From NCBI RefSeq assembly GCF_000265205.3, contig NT_187163.1, positions 146,606 to 210,605 of the forward strand: a stretch of DNA of 64,000 bases, given 5' to 3'. Within the stretch, counting starts at the first letter, position 1. Every line of letters starts with the position of its first letter. The position numbers were made by a program, and so were the translations under genes. A model generated the notes under the pieces. It did no database searches. It was not told the origin of the DNA and saw only the letters and a program-made list of their open reading frames with translations. Positions 53,844 to 63,089 of the stretch are shown here, piece by piece. This stretch comes from Sinorhizobium fredii USDA 257. GTDB lineage: Bacteria > Pseudomonadota > Alphaproteobacteria > Rhizobiales > Rhizobiaceae.

Positions 53844-54821
53844 CATGACCAATATCGAAGCCAGGATCATCTGCCACCCGCCCATCCCATTGGCCGACAT
53901 CACACCGCTCGAAATGCTGGTTCTGACCAATATGCTCGAATGCAGCGAAACAGAAGCGGGCCTTGTCCTGTTCACCGATTTCGGAGCGACAAATCCGATC
54001 CGCGTGACGCGACACGAACTAATCGAAGCCTTTCGCGCATCGGCGCCACACGTCGACAGTGCGCTCAACATCTTCATTGCCAGCCGCATCATAGCCCTTC
54101 TGCCAGCCCTGTCCGGCAACGTCGATACGGAAGCGTCAGTCGACATCGACTTGAGCGAATTCCCGTGGCAGTTCGTGGTGCAGGCCATCGTGGCGCGGTC
54201 AGTGAGGCTGCGCGAAGTGGTGGTGATCCAGTGGACGAACCACCCCTCGCAACGCCCGGAAACCTTCGGCGCCAGCGTTTCGCTGATCACCGCCAAGGCT
54301 ATCCATCATACCAGCAGCGAGGATTTGTTGGCCCGTTTCCGGCAGCAGGATCGGGCCCTCGAGCTTTCCCTATCGTCGCTCGCGCCGAGTGACGGTCTGC
54401 GTGCTCCTGCCGGCGACGATGCAGATCGTCTGTTCACCGCAAGAGAGGTCGGGCTGCTCTCTGTATATGGGAAGCCATGCTGTATTTCCGGGGGCTGCAC
54501 GAGGGTCGCCGGCCCGTCTCGGACAGGATCGTCCAGATGTCCAAGGTCTGGGACGCGGTCGGATGGCAGGCCATGAGATCCCGCGCCGCAGAGATCGTGC
54601 CCCTTGCGCTCGACGCGTATGCCGACCTTTCCGGCGTCCTGGAGCGAGATGGCCTCACGTTCGACTTCCACTTCATCCCGGCAATGGTGGACACGCTGGT
54701 CTGGTCGGAGAGCGGGCCTTACCGCAACGGGGAGCCGGACGATTTCCTTCAAGACGTGATCGCGACGGTGAAGCGCCGACGGCAGGATGTCATTACGCGC
54801 AACACTTTCCGGCGCCTGTGA
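53844..54821 (+). pseudogene. Hypothetical plasmid protein, probably one gene split by a frameshift
   Basis: The first frame (ATG 53844, MTNIEARIICHPPIPLADIT) runs to about LFTAREVGLLSVYG. Beyond that its product (KPCCISGGCTRVAG) is low-quality. A second frame overlapping by 100 bases continues EAMLYFRGLHEGRRPVSDRI through FHFIPAMVDTLVWSESGPYR to a stop at 54821. One additional G in GGG at 54469-54471 joins them into a protein of about 325 residues. The N-terminal half resembles a rhizobial plasmid family of unknown function. Alternatively the ATG at 54477 starts a separate overlapping gene. Confidence 0.6.
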
Positions 54822-54944
54822 TTTTCCGGCCAGGCGAAGCTGCCGGCCCGAGCTAATCGCTTGCAACCACCCAGATGCGCCGAGACGTTGGCCGAGGTCA
54901 GTTCCCCGGAATCGTTCGCGCGCCGAGAATCGAGGAGATACCTG

Positions 54945-55247
54945 ATGTTCACCACCGATGGACTCTCTCCGATGCAGTCGGGCCGGCTGAAGGCCGCCCT
55001 GGCTAAGAAGTACCGCTACGACGGCGTTGTCAGAACGCTCCAATCCCACATCCAAGCCTTGGCCGCGGAAGGTCCGTTGGAACTGACTGAAGGGAATGGA
55101 ATGATCGATTATTCCCGGACACACTTCAACCGTCTTGCCTCCCACAAGGAGCAAGACGCCTATATCGCGCGTCTCCGGGCGAAGCGATATTTCTACGTGA
55201 ACGGATGGGTGGTACCGAAGCTGGTCTACGATGCGATCAGGCGCTGA
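54945..55247 (+). CDS. Hypothetical protein, 100 residues
   Basis: It begins MFTTDGLSPMQSGRLKAALA and contains YRYDGVVRTLQSHIQALAAE and the C-terminal YIARLRAKRYFYVNGWVVPK. GAGGAG lies 8 bases upstream of the ATG at 54945. No family recognised. The composition is soluble and mildly basic, and the position in the conserved backbone block argues that it is real. Confidence 0.6.
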   Translation: MFTTDGLSPMQSGRLKAALAKKYRYDGVVRTLQSHIQALAAEGPLELTEGNGMIDYSRTHFNRLASHKEQDAYIARLRAKRYFYVNGWVVPKLVYDAIRR

Positions 55248-55446
55248 TGTCGGTGGCGTTCTGATCCGTCGCAGCCTCGGACGGCCGCATGGACATTGCC
55301 AAATCACTCTCACCGGCTGTCTGCTCGGCGTCGACCTGATCGCCAGCGGCTTTCAGGTCGATTTTTCCCCAGATCGAATGTTCTTTTCGGGACAGGCGAC
55401 GCCGATTTTTGATCTCGACGACGAACGGTTTCTTTTCAGGCTTCAC
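55237..55446 (-). CDS. Small hypothetical protein
   Basis: A 69-residue frame starting at a GTG (55446): MKPEKKPFVVEIKNRRRLSR then HSIWGKIDLKAAGDQ. The N-terminal pattern (KPFVVEIKNRR, SIWG) resembles short conserved hypothetical proteins of rhizobial plasmids. It overlaps the end of the convergent gene at 55247 by 11 bases. The opposite strand also has a short frame here, so strand choice rests on composition only. Confidence 0.45.
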   Translation of the reverse strand: MKPEKKPFVVEIKNRRRLSRKEHSIWGKIDLKAAGDQVDAEQTAGESDLAMSMRPSEAATDQNATDISA

Positions 55447-55540
55447 GATGGTCCGATTGAAAAAGACGGATAGGTGTCAATGCCGCAGGTGTTCTTATTC
55501 GTCTCGCCCTGTCAACGCCCCGCAGCTCCGTGTTCCCGTA

Positions 55541-56731
55541 TCAAGGAAGTCGCGGCATCTCGCCCTCGGCCACCCTCCAGACCCAAGGCACAATCTCCGG
55601 TCTCGCGTCGATCATATTGGTGAGTGCCTGCTCGTATTCATCTCCGGCGCTTGCCGGGATGATGAACATCGCGACAGGGGCGGGCTTCTGTTCCGGCAAT
55701 GTCGCCGATACGATCGGCGCGTCGCGAGGTAGGTTGAAACGCAGGCCCTTGACGCTCTTTCGCTTGAGGTGGCTGAGCTTTTCCAAGAGCCGTAGCTCGT
55801 GGATGTCCTCGAACGGCAGCCAATGCTCGTTGACCACCATCAGGGCGACCTCCTCGACCGACGCGATGCCGGCGGTCGAGACGCCGAAGGTGGCGATGAC
55901 GATCAGATGCAATGCCTCGCTCGAGTGCCACAGTTCCAGTTCGGTCTCATAGCGCGCTGCGAGTCGCCTCCATGCGCCATTCTCGATCATCAGCGGGAAG
56001 GGCAGGTGCCGTACGACTATCTTGTGCCCCTCGCGGGCTGCGGAAAACTCCTTCACCTCGGCCACGATCATCATGAGTTTTCGCAGTCCCGAACCTGTCG
56101 CCTGTATGCTCTTGAGTGCGGCGGCGCGCCGGGCAGCGATCCCGTCCTTGTCGTCCGGATGAAACACCTCAGGAACGAAGAGCATGTCGCTCAACGGACC
56201 GCCCCTTGCGGTCATCTGCGAGGCGGCATTGATGAGGCTCGTGCGCACCCGGCCCCAGCCGCGCCGGCCCGTCCACGTCGAGCGCCATTCCGTCAGTTCG
56301 CCGGCCTCCCAGAGATAATGCAGCATCGCCCTGAGCGACAGTTTCTTGGGCTCGCTGCGTATGCCCGGCTCCGCTGCTTCAGCCGGTGCGCCGGGCGCCG
56401 ATCGTGGCCCGCGTTTTGTCAGGGAAAAATCGAGCTTCAGGTCTGCCTTGCCGCCGGCATCGATCCGGATCGCATTGCCGATCAGGGGGCCGAGGCCGGA
56501 TAGCTCGTAGGGAGGCTCATAGGAGGGGCACGCAGGATCGTGGTCGCGCCCCGAAAGCGGCATGCGTTTGATGAGATACTGATCCTCCAGGCGCGCGATA
56601 TACATCGCAACCGGGGGCTCCTTGCACATGCACATCGGGCGAAGCCTTTGCTCGTAGGCGTGCGGAAGCAGCGCCCGAAACTCCGGCGAGGATTCTCCCA
56701 CTGTCTGATCGCCGATCGTGAAGTTACGCAC
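55541..56731 (-). CDS. DUF1173 family protein
   Basis: A 396-residue protein of a family almost confined to Rhizobiales and relatives. The N-terminus has RPMCMCKEPPVAMYIARLED followed by DHDPACPSYEPP, a Cys/His-rich patch that may bind metal. LRAMLHYLWEAGELTEWRST is the other conserved block. Function is unknown; members usually lie on plasmids near conjugation or partition genes. It is complete, and no ribosome site stands out. Confidence 0.87.
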   Translation of the reverse strand: MRNFTIGDQTVGESSPEFRALLPHAYEQRLRPMCMCKEPPVAMYIARLEDQYLIKRMPLSGRDHDPACPSYEPPYELSGLGPLIGNAIRIDAGGKADLKLDFSLTKRGPRSAPGAPAEAAEPGIRSEPKKLSLRAMLHYLWEAGELTEWRSTWTGRRGWGRVRTSLINAASQMTARGGPLSDMLFVPEVFHPDDKDGIAARRAAALKSIQATGSGLRKLMMIVAEVKEFSAAREGHKIVVRHLPFPLMIENGAWRRLAARYETELELWHSSEALHLIVIATFGVSTAGIASVEEVALMVVNEHWLPFEDIHELRLLEKLSHLKRKSVKGLRFNLPRDAPIVSATLPEQKPAPVAMFIIPASAGDEYEQALTNMIDARPEIVPWVWRVAEGEMPRLP

Positions 56732-57036
56732 CTTGGTTCTCCTCTTGCTCCGGCCGAACGTACACGGGTAGCGTCCATCTTACTATCAAAAAACAGACAG
56801 TAAAAACCCGTGCGCCCTTCGGGCTCTGGTCGCGACGGTCGCGGAGACTGCCGTCGGCGCGCGCCGGGGGAACGCAGCTTGGTTGGAACCAATGGGCGGG
56901 GTGAACGGCGTCGTCGATGACGACTTCCCCGGTCCGCGTTCGGCGTGGCGAGGCCGATCAGGATCGGTTCCTCGCCCGCGCCGGGGAACTCAGGCATCTG
57001 GGCACTCCAGCCCGTCAGCCGACGTTTCGGGTAGGT
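56732..57036. other. Gap between DUF1173 and zinT, no gene
   Basis: About 300 bases. GC-rich sequence with a small self-complementary stretch (TGCGCCCTTCGGGC near 56810) and no credible frame. It should contain the promoter of the DUF1173 gene and the end of the zinT message. Confidence 0.45.
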
Positions 57037-57717
57037 TCAATGAGCTAGCATTTCGTCGACGATCTGTTTGCCGTTCAGGTGTGACGGATAGTAGGTCGGC
57101 CAGTTGGTGACTTCCTTCAGCAGGGCGGCACGGTCATTGCCCCAATAGAGGTGGTAATGGCCCGCCTTCTCGGGCGTGATGATGTGGTCACTGAACTGGA
57201 TGAACTGCGGAGCGGTACCATCACCACCGGTCTTCTTGAAGACGTAGCGGACACCCCGATTGCCCTTCTTGTAGGTGAGGATTTCATGGCCGTCCGTTTC
57301 ATAGTTTCCGCTGATAGACTCTTTTCCGCGGAAGAACGTGACGTTGCTGCCCTCGATGGCGATCCGATCGATGCCGGTTTTATATCCAGCGTCGTAATAG
57401 GCGCGATATTCGCCGGCGCTCTTGTCGCCGTGCTTTGCCTTGTCCGCCAAGACCGGGTCCAGCGTGCCATCGACCAGATAGGGATAGACGGACTGCCAAT
57501 CGCCTTCCCAGTCCGAAAGCGCGCGCGGCTTTACCTGATCGTCCTCGAAATACCCTTCGTACACGGATCCTTTCGCATCATGGGAATGGCTCTGGGCGTG
57601 ATCGTGCCCGGATGATGTTTGGGCGCCCGACGTCCCCTCGGAAAGAGCCTGTCCCGCGAAAAGAAGCGCTGAGGAAACACTGAGTGCGTAGCCGAGTTTT
57701 TTGATGGTCTTCTGCAT
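57037..57717 (-). CDS. zinT: ZinT-family periplasmic zinc-binding protein
   Basis: A 226-residue protein with a signal peptide (MQKTIKKLGYALSVSSALLF, cleavage after about residue 26), a His-rich linker (HDHAQSHSHD) and the ZinT domain: YEGYFEDDQVKPRALSDWEG, YKTGIDRIAIEGSNVTFF, and the metal-binding HYHLYWGNDR region. ZinT helps deliver zinc to the ZnuABC importer under scarcity. A Zur-type palindrome lies 52 bases upstream. The His-rich segment is an expected feature of alphaproteobacterial members. Confidence 0.94.
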   Translation of the reverse strand: MQKTIKKLGYALSVSSALLFAGQALSEGTSGAQTSSGHDHAQSHSHDAKGSVYEGYFEDDQVKPRALSDWEGDWQSVYPYLVDGTLDPVLADKAKHGDKSAGEYRAYYDAGYKTGIDRIAIEGSNVTFFRGKESISGNYETDGHEILTYKKGNRGVRYVFKKTGGDGTAPQFIQFSDHIITPEKAGHYHLYWGNDRAALLKEVTNWPTYYPSHLNGKQIVDEMLAH

Positions 57718-57769
57718 TCTTTGGAGCCTTTCGGTTATCCGGTTCGGATCGTGTCCGGCGATTTGGTAT

Positions 57770-57782
57770 GTAATAACATTAC
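57770..57782. promoter_or_regulatory. Candidate Zur box upstream of zinT
   Basis: GTAAT-AAC-ATTAC is a perfect 5-bp inverted repeat with the AT-rich core typical of alphaproteobacterial Zur operators (consensus around GTTATAACATTAC). It lies in the zinT promoter region. Repression by zinc-bound Zur is inferred. Confidence 0.75.
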
Positions 57783-58218
57783 AACACGTCGATTAACCTG
57801 CTTCCGGGGGCTACGCAAGAGCCATTCGGCCTGGCGGTGCCGCGATCCATTGCGGTCGGACGCGCCGCCCGGAGGGGTGAGAGGAGGGCCGCATTGGGGG
57901 AGGGCCCACCAAAGCGAGCGAGGGAGAGAGCCTCGTCCCGTCCCGGGTCCCTGGGATCGTCATCGGAGTTGAAGGCCCGAACGACCATGTGGCGCCGGAC
58001 GGCAAGGGGTTCCCTCACCTCACGATCGAGTACGTCGCTGTCGACGGCCGCCCTGAAGCTCCTCGAAGCCACACCGGCGAGGTTCTTACCGACGGCGTCG
58101 CCTCCGGCCCGCCCTGACCCGTCGGGGCCGAACGCTGTCGATTCCACGTTTCTGTTTCCAACCAGGTCCGGTGCTCCGAACGGAGCGCCGGGCCTTGCCG
58201 CGTTTTCAGGAGAGCATC
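57783..58218. other. Non-coding leader with purine-rich tract
   Basis: About 435 bases with no credible gene on either strand. It contains the purine-rich tract at 57871-57904 and, just before the next gene, a GC-rich hairpin (GCTCCG-AA-CGGAGC, about 58172-58185). Confidence 0.5.
57871..57904 (+). repeat. Purine-rich tract upstream of the 58.2-kb gene
   Basis: Four G-runs (GGGG, GGG, GGGGG, GGG) with loops of eight, seven and one bases on the coding strand, similar to tracts before three other genes in this block. Confidence 0.45.
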
Positions 58219-58533
58219 ATGACCATGCCTGCAATCGACCGCCCCCGCTCGGCCGCCGCGCCGGTCTTTCTGAACTTCCGCTCAGAGGTCGTACGGCCTG
58301 TCCGCTTTGCCCTCGTCTATTGGGACGGCCCGGGAGACACGCTCTACGCCTTCGAGGATCAGGAAGCCTTCGAGCGACAGCGCGCGACTGCCGAGCGCCA
58401 TTCTGTTCACGTGCATCAGCTTAGCGCAGAGGAGGCCGCAGACTGGATTGCCGCTGGTGGCAAGGCCGTTCTGCATGAGATGTCGGTCGCCGGCATTGCG
58501 GCCTTCGGCAACCTGAAGCTCGCACCCGGCTGA
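58219..58533 (+). CDS. Hypothetical protein, 104 residues
   Basis: MTMPAIDRPRSAAAPVFLNF, then VRPVRFALVYWDGPGDTLYA and EEAADWIAAGGKAVLHEMSV. AGGAGAGCATC gives a strong start at 58219. It precedes the strawberry-notch gene by 119 bases in the same direction and is probably part of the same conserved plasmid block. No biochemical function is apparent. Confidence 0.7.
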   Translation: MTMPAIDRPRSAAAPVFLNFRSEVVRPVRFALVYWDGPGDTLYAFEDQEAFERQRATAERHSVHVHQLSAEEAADWIAAGGKAVLHEMSVAGIAAFGNLKLAPG

Positions 58534-58560
58534 AAGCCGGGCGCTGGCCGCCGTCCGCCC

Positions 58561-58587
58561 GGGAGGGAGAGAGGGGCGGGAAAGGGG
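58561..58587 (+). repeat. G-quadruplex-like tract before the strawberry-notch gene
   Basis: Five G-runs of three or four bases separated by loops of one to five bases, on the coding strand, about 65 bases before the ATG at 58653. This is the clearest of the four purine-rich leaders. Confidence 0.6.
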
Positions 58588-58652
58588 CGGCCTGCCGGGG
58601 TTTGGAGAGCGTCCGGGCGGGCCGGTCTTTCCGGCTCTCGACAGGATTTCCC

Positions 58653-61600
58653 ATGAACGTGACCTCTTCCCGCGCCGCGAACGCGGCCGCTACGTCGCTC
58701 GCTCCCGCCGACCGTGCCGGCCGTGCAGGAAAAATTCTCCTCGCCGGCCATCAGCTTTTGCCGTTTCTCGAACGCGGGCAGTCCATCGGCGCAGCCGATT
58801 TGCGCGCCATCCTCACGGACACTTTCGGCGGTTCCGACGCCGAAGGTTTCTGGGCATGGAAAGACGCCTATGAAGCGACCGAGGTCGCGCAGGTCCTGTT
58901 TCTGCGCAAGTTCGGCGCGGCGATTTCCGCTCGCACGAACGTGCCCAAGGCGGCGCTGGCGATGCTGACCAAGGTCGCGTCGCTCATTCCGACCCATACG
59001 CGCCGCTCCGAGGAAAGCCAGCAGCTCCAGCAGTTTTCCACCCCACTGCCGCTTGGCCTTATCGCGGCCCACGCCGCAGGCCTCAAGGCGGACGATACCG
59101 TGCTCGAACCGTCTGCCGGAACCGGCCTCATGGCGATCTTCGGCGAACTCGCGCATGCGCGCCTTTCTCTCAACGAATATGCGCCGGTTCGCCACGGTCT
59201 GCTGGAGCAACTCTTCTTAGGCTCGGTGGTGTCGCAACACGACGCCGCCCACATCGATGACTATCTCGACCGTTCGGTTCGTCCGACGGTCGTCTTGATG
59301 AACCCGCCGTTTTCTGCCGGCGTTCATGTCGAAGGGCGCATGGCCGACGCCGCATGGCGTCATCTTGCCTCCGCCTTCGCGCGGCTTGCCCCTGGCGGCC
59401 GGCTAGTGGCGATCACCGGTTCCAGCCTTTCACCCGACAATCCCAAATGGCACGACGCCTTCGTCCGCCTGCAAGAGCGCGGCACGGTTCTGTTCAGCGC
59501 CGCGATCGATGGCTCTGTCTATGCCCGGCACGGCACGACGATGGAGACGCGGCTGACGGTGATCGACAAGATCGCCGCCGCCGATCCCAAGAGCCTCATC
59601 GCCTCGCACGGTGTCGCTCCCGATCTGGAAACATTACTTTCATGGATATCGGGCCTTCCGCCCCGCTCGCCCTCGACCGCGCCCAACTCGATCGGCGCGC
59701 TTTCCAATGGAATCGTACGCGCCTGCGCAGCGAAAATGGCCGCCCGCAAGGCCGCCGACACCTTCCGTCCCGCAGCGGTGATCGCTCCGGCAAGTCGGAC
59801 AACTCCGGCTGTTCGTGCACAGCAACCGACATCCCCGCCGCCCCTCCGTATCGACGACGAGGTTGTCGAGCTCGACTACGAACTGCGCGATGCAGCGCCG
59901 AACACCCGCGTCGACGTCGCCGACGGCATCTACGAACCCTATCGCTTGCAGGCGATCCATATCCCGGACGCAAAGCCCCACCCGGACAAACTGGTCGAAT
60001 CCGTCGCCATGGCATCGGTCGCGCCGCCCAAGCCGAGCTATCGGCCGCACCTGCCGAAGCGCATCATCACCGATGGCGATCTGTCCGACGCCCAGCTTGA
60101 AAGCGTGATCTATGCCGGCGAGGCTCATTCCGGCTATCTCGCCGGCCACTGGTCCGTTGATGCCAGCTTCGACAATCTCAAGGCTGTCACGCCCGAGACC
60201 GAAGGTGCTGTTCGCTTTCGCCGTGGCTGGTTTCTGGGCGATGGCACGGGTGCCGGCAAAGGCCGCCAGGCTGCTGGCATCATATTGGATAACTGGCTTC
60301 AGGGCCGTCGTCGCCATTTGTGGATTTCGAAGTCCGAAACCCTGATCGAGGATGCACAGCGCGACTGGAGCGCGCTCGGTCAGGAGAAGCTGCTGGTCAC
60401 ACCGCTGTCGCGCTTCCGGCAGGGGGAGGCGATCAAGCTCGAGGAGGGCATCCTCTTCGTGACGTTTGCCACGCTGCGCACCGACGAGCGCGAAGGCAAG
60501 CAATCGCGCGTCCAGCAGATCGTCGATTGGCTGGGAAACGATTTCGACGGCGTCATCATCTTCGATGAAGGCCACGCTATGGCGAATGCCGCCGGCGGCA
60601 AGTCCGAGCGTGGCGAAAAGGCCGCCTCGCAACAGGGCCGCGCCGGTCTGCGCCTGCAGCGCGCTCTGCCCGATGCCCGCGTCGTCTATGTCTCCGCAAC
60701 CGGTGCGTCCGAGGTTGAGTCACTCGCCTATGCCGAACGCCTCGGCCTCTGGGGCAGCGCCGACTTTCCTTTCTCGACCCGATCCGAATTCATCGCTGCG
60801 ATCGAAGACGGCGGAGTTGCGACGATGGAAGTGCTTGCCCGCGACCTCAAGGCGATGGGGCTCTACGCATCAAGGTCCTTGTCGTTCGAAGGTGTGGAAT
60901 ATGACATCCTCGAACATGAACTGACCAAGGAACAGGTCCGCATCTACGATTCCTATGCCGAGGCCTTCCAGATCATCCACAACAATCTCAACGAAGCGCT
61001 CGAAGCCTCCGGTATTATCAGCAGCAAGGGAACGCTCAATAAAAACGCCAAAGCCGCCGCCCGGTCCGCCTTCGAGAGCTCGAAGCAGCGCTTCTTCAAT
61101 CACCTCTTGACCTCGATGAAGACACCGGCCTTGATCAACGCGATCGACAAAGATGTGGAGGAGGGCCACGCGGCGATCGTCCAGATCATCTCCACCGGCC
61201 AATCGCTCACCGAGCGCCGGCTCGCCGAGATCCCGACCGAAGAGTGGGGCGACGTTCAGGTCGACGTCACGCCGCGCGAGATCGTCGCGGAATATCTCAA
61301 CCATTCCTTCCCGACCCAGCTCTTCGAGGAATATTCCGACGCCGAAGGCAACCTCCTGTCGCGGCCGGTCTATGACGCCGCGGGCAACCCGGTCCTGTGC
61401 CGCGAAGCAGTCGTGCGCCGTGACGCGTTGCTCGAACGGCTCGGCAGCCTGCCGGCGATCCCGACCGCGCTGGACCAGATCGTCCAGCATTTTGGGACGG
61501 ATCGCGTTGCCGAGATCACCGGGCGCACGCGCCGGATTGTCCGCCGCGACGACGGCGGCTCGATCGCCCGCTTCGCCGTCGAAAGTCGGCCGGGCAGCGC

Positions 61601-63089
61601 CAATCTCGACGAGACCCGCGCCTTCATGGATGACGAAAAGCCGATCCTGATCTTCAGCGAAGCCGGCGGCACGGGACGCTCCTATCATGCTGATCTCGGC
61701 GCGAAGAACCAACGCCTGCGTCTGCACAATCTTCTTGAAGCCGGCTGGCGGGCCGATGTGGCGATCCAGGGTCTCGGGCGCAGTCATCGCACCAACCAGG
61801 CACAGCCGCCGCGCTTCCGCATGATCGCCACCAACGTCAAGGCGGAACGCCGCTTCCTGTCAACGATTGCGCGGCGCCTCGACACACTCGGCGCGATTAC
61901 CCGGGGTCAGCGCCAGACCGGCGGGCAGGGGATGTTCAGGAGCGAGGACAATCTTGAATCCCAGTACGCCCGCGACGCGCTCAGGCAGTTCTACAAGCTC
62001 ATCCACCGTAGCGGGATCGATGGCTGCTCGCTGGAAAAATTCGAGACGATTACGGGCCTTTCATTGACCGCCGAGGAAGGTGGTCTCAAGGACGAACTGC
62101 CGCCGATCCACACCTTCCTCAACCGCATGCTGGCGCTGACGGTTGCTATGCAGAACCTGTTGTTCGACGCCTTCGAACAGTTGCTGGCTGCCCGGATCGA
62201 GGGCGCAATCGCCGCCGGTGTCTATGACAAGGGGCTGGAGACGCTGACAGCGGACCGTATGACGGTGAAGGCTAGGCAACTCGTCTATACCCACCCGGTC
62301 ACAGGCGCGCAGTCGCATCTGCTGACGATCGAGCGCATGGATCGCAATACGCCGCTGCTGCTGGCCGACGCCCTGAAACTTGTGGGCCGTGACCCACGTG
62401 TCAAGCTGATGGTCAACGGCAAGTCCGGCCGCCCGGCCGTGCAGGTTCCGACCCGCTCGGTCATGCTTGATGACGGTTCAGTCCAGCCGCGCGTCGCGCT
62501 CATCCGGCCGATGGACGAAATCCGGTTTGAGGTGCGCCAGCTCGAAGAAACGAACTGGGAGGAAGCGGACGAGCAGATCTTCTCAGCCGCATGGGATGCC
62601 GAAGTGGCCAATCTCCCGGAGTTTTCCATCACGACCATGCATGTCGTCTCCGGTCTACTATTGCCGATCTGGAAATTGCTGCCGCAGGATTTCTGCCGCG
62701 TCTATCGTCTGGAGACCGACGAGGGCGAGCGGATCGTCGGCCGCTTGATCTCTTCGGAGGGCCTTTCCCGACTTTGCCGGAATTTCGGGCTCGATCAGAC
62801 GGAGGTCATCAACGCCGACCAGGTCTGGCAATCGCTTCTCGGCGGCTCCTCGGTCGTTGCCCTCGCAGGGGATATGACGTTGCGCCGGGTTCGGGTGATG
62901 AACGACTATCGTGTCGAACTCAATGGCTTCACCGACGGGATGCGGGACAGGCTCAAATCCGTGGGTCTGTTCTCAGAGATGATCGCCTGGAAGCTCAGGT
63001 TCTTCATTCCGACGTCCGAGGAAGGATCGGCGATCGTCGCTCGCCTCATCGAACGGCATCCGATCGTCGATGTCACTGGACCGGTATGA
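58653..63089 (+). CDS. Strawberry-notch-like helicase with N-terminal methyltransferase domain
   Basis: A 1,478-residue plasmid protein. Residues about 120-330 form an N6-adenine methyltransferase-like domain (EPSAGTG at 152-158, NPPF at 217-220). A strawberry-notch-type SF2 NTPase follows: LGDGTGAGKG (Walker A, 528-537), IIFDEGHAM (DEGH 638-641), VYVSATGASE, IFSEAGGTG and QGLGRSHRTNQAQPPRF as motif VI. Proteins of this layout are conserved on rhizobial plasmids; roles in DNA modification or in evading host defence are proposed only from architecture. The ATG at 58653 follows the GCCGG-TCTTT-CCGGC hairpin and ACAGGATTTCCC. Its stop overlaps the next start (ATGA). Confidence 0.9.
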   Translation: MNVTSSRAANAAATSLAPADRAGRAGKILLAGHQLLPFLERGQSIGAADLRAILTDTFGGSDAEGFWAWKDAYEATEVAQVLFLRKFGAAISARTNVPKAALAMLTKVASLIPTHTRRSEESQQLQQFSTPLPLGLIAAHAAGLKADDTVLEPSAGTGLMAIFGELAHARLSLNEYAPVRHGLLEQLFLGSVVSQHDAAHIDDYLDRSVRPTVVLMNPPFSAGVHVEGRMADAAWRHLASAFARLAPGGRLVAITGSSLSPDNPKWHDAFVRLQERGTVLFSAAIDGSVYARHGTTMETRLTVIDKIAAADPKSLIASHGVAPDLETLLSWISGLPPRSPSTAPNSIGALSNGIVRACAAKMAARKAADTFRPAAVIAPASRTTPAVRAQQPTSPPPLRIDDEVVELDYELRDAAPNTRVDVADGIYEPYRLQAIHIPDAKPHPDKLVESVAMASVAPPKPSYRPHLPKRIITDGDLSDAQLESVIYAGEAHSGYLAGHWSVDASFDNLKAVTPETEGAVRFRRGWFLGDGTGAGKGRQAAGIILDNWLQGRRRHLWISKSETLIEDAQRDWSALGQEKLLVTPLSRFRQGEAIKLEEGILFVTFATLRTDEREGKQSRVQQIVDWLGNDFDGVIIFDEGHAMANAAGGKSERGEKAASQQGRAGLRLQRALPDARVVYVSATGASEVESLAYAERLGLWGSADFPFSTRSEFIAAIEDGGVATMEVLARDLKAMGLYASRSLSFEGVEYDILEHELTKEQVRIYDSYAEAFQIIHNNLNEALEASGIISSKGTLNKNAKAAARSAFESSKQRFFNHLLTSMKTPALINAIDKDVEEGHAAIVQIISTGQSLTERRLAEIPTEEWGDVQVDVTPREIVAEYLNHSFPTQLFEEYSDAEGNLLSRPVYDAAGNPVLCREAVVRRDALLERLGSLPAIPTALDQIVQHFGTDRVAEITGRTRRIVRRDDGGSIARFAVESRPGSANLDETRAFMDDEKPILIFSEAGGTGRSYHADLGAKNQRLRLHNLLEAGWRADVAIQGLGRSHRTNQAQPPRFRMIATNVKAERRFLSTIARRLDTLGAITRGQRQTGGQGMFRSEDNLESQYARDALRQFYKLIHRSGIDGCSLEKFETITGLSLTAEEGGLKDELPPIHTFLNRMLALTVAMQNLLFDAFEQLLAARIEGAIAAGVYDKGLETLTADRMTVKARQLVYTHPVTGAQSHLLTIERMDRNTPLLLADALKLVGRDPRVKLMVNGKSGRPAVQVPTRSVMLDDGSVQPRVALIRPMDEIRFEVRQLEETNWEEADEQIFSAAWDAEVANLPEFSITTMHVVSGLLLPIWKLLPQDFCRVYRLETDEGERIVGRLISSEGLSRLCRNFGLDQTEVINADQVWQSLLGGSSVVALAGDMTLRRVRVMNDYRVELNGFTDGMRDRLKSVGLFSEMIAWKLRFFIPTSEEGSAIVARLIERHPIVDVTGPV

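Noticed and set aside
55231-55473. 80-codon plus-strand frame after the 54.9-kb gene
   Set aside because: Composition is unconvincing and it has no ribosome site; the opposite-strand frame with a conserved-looking N-terminus was preferred, at low confidence.
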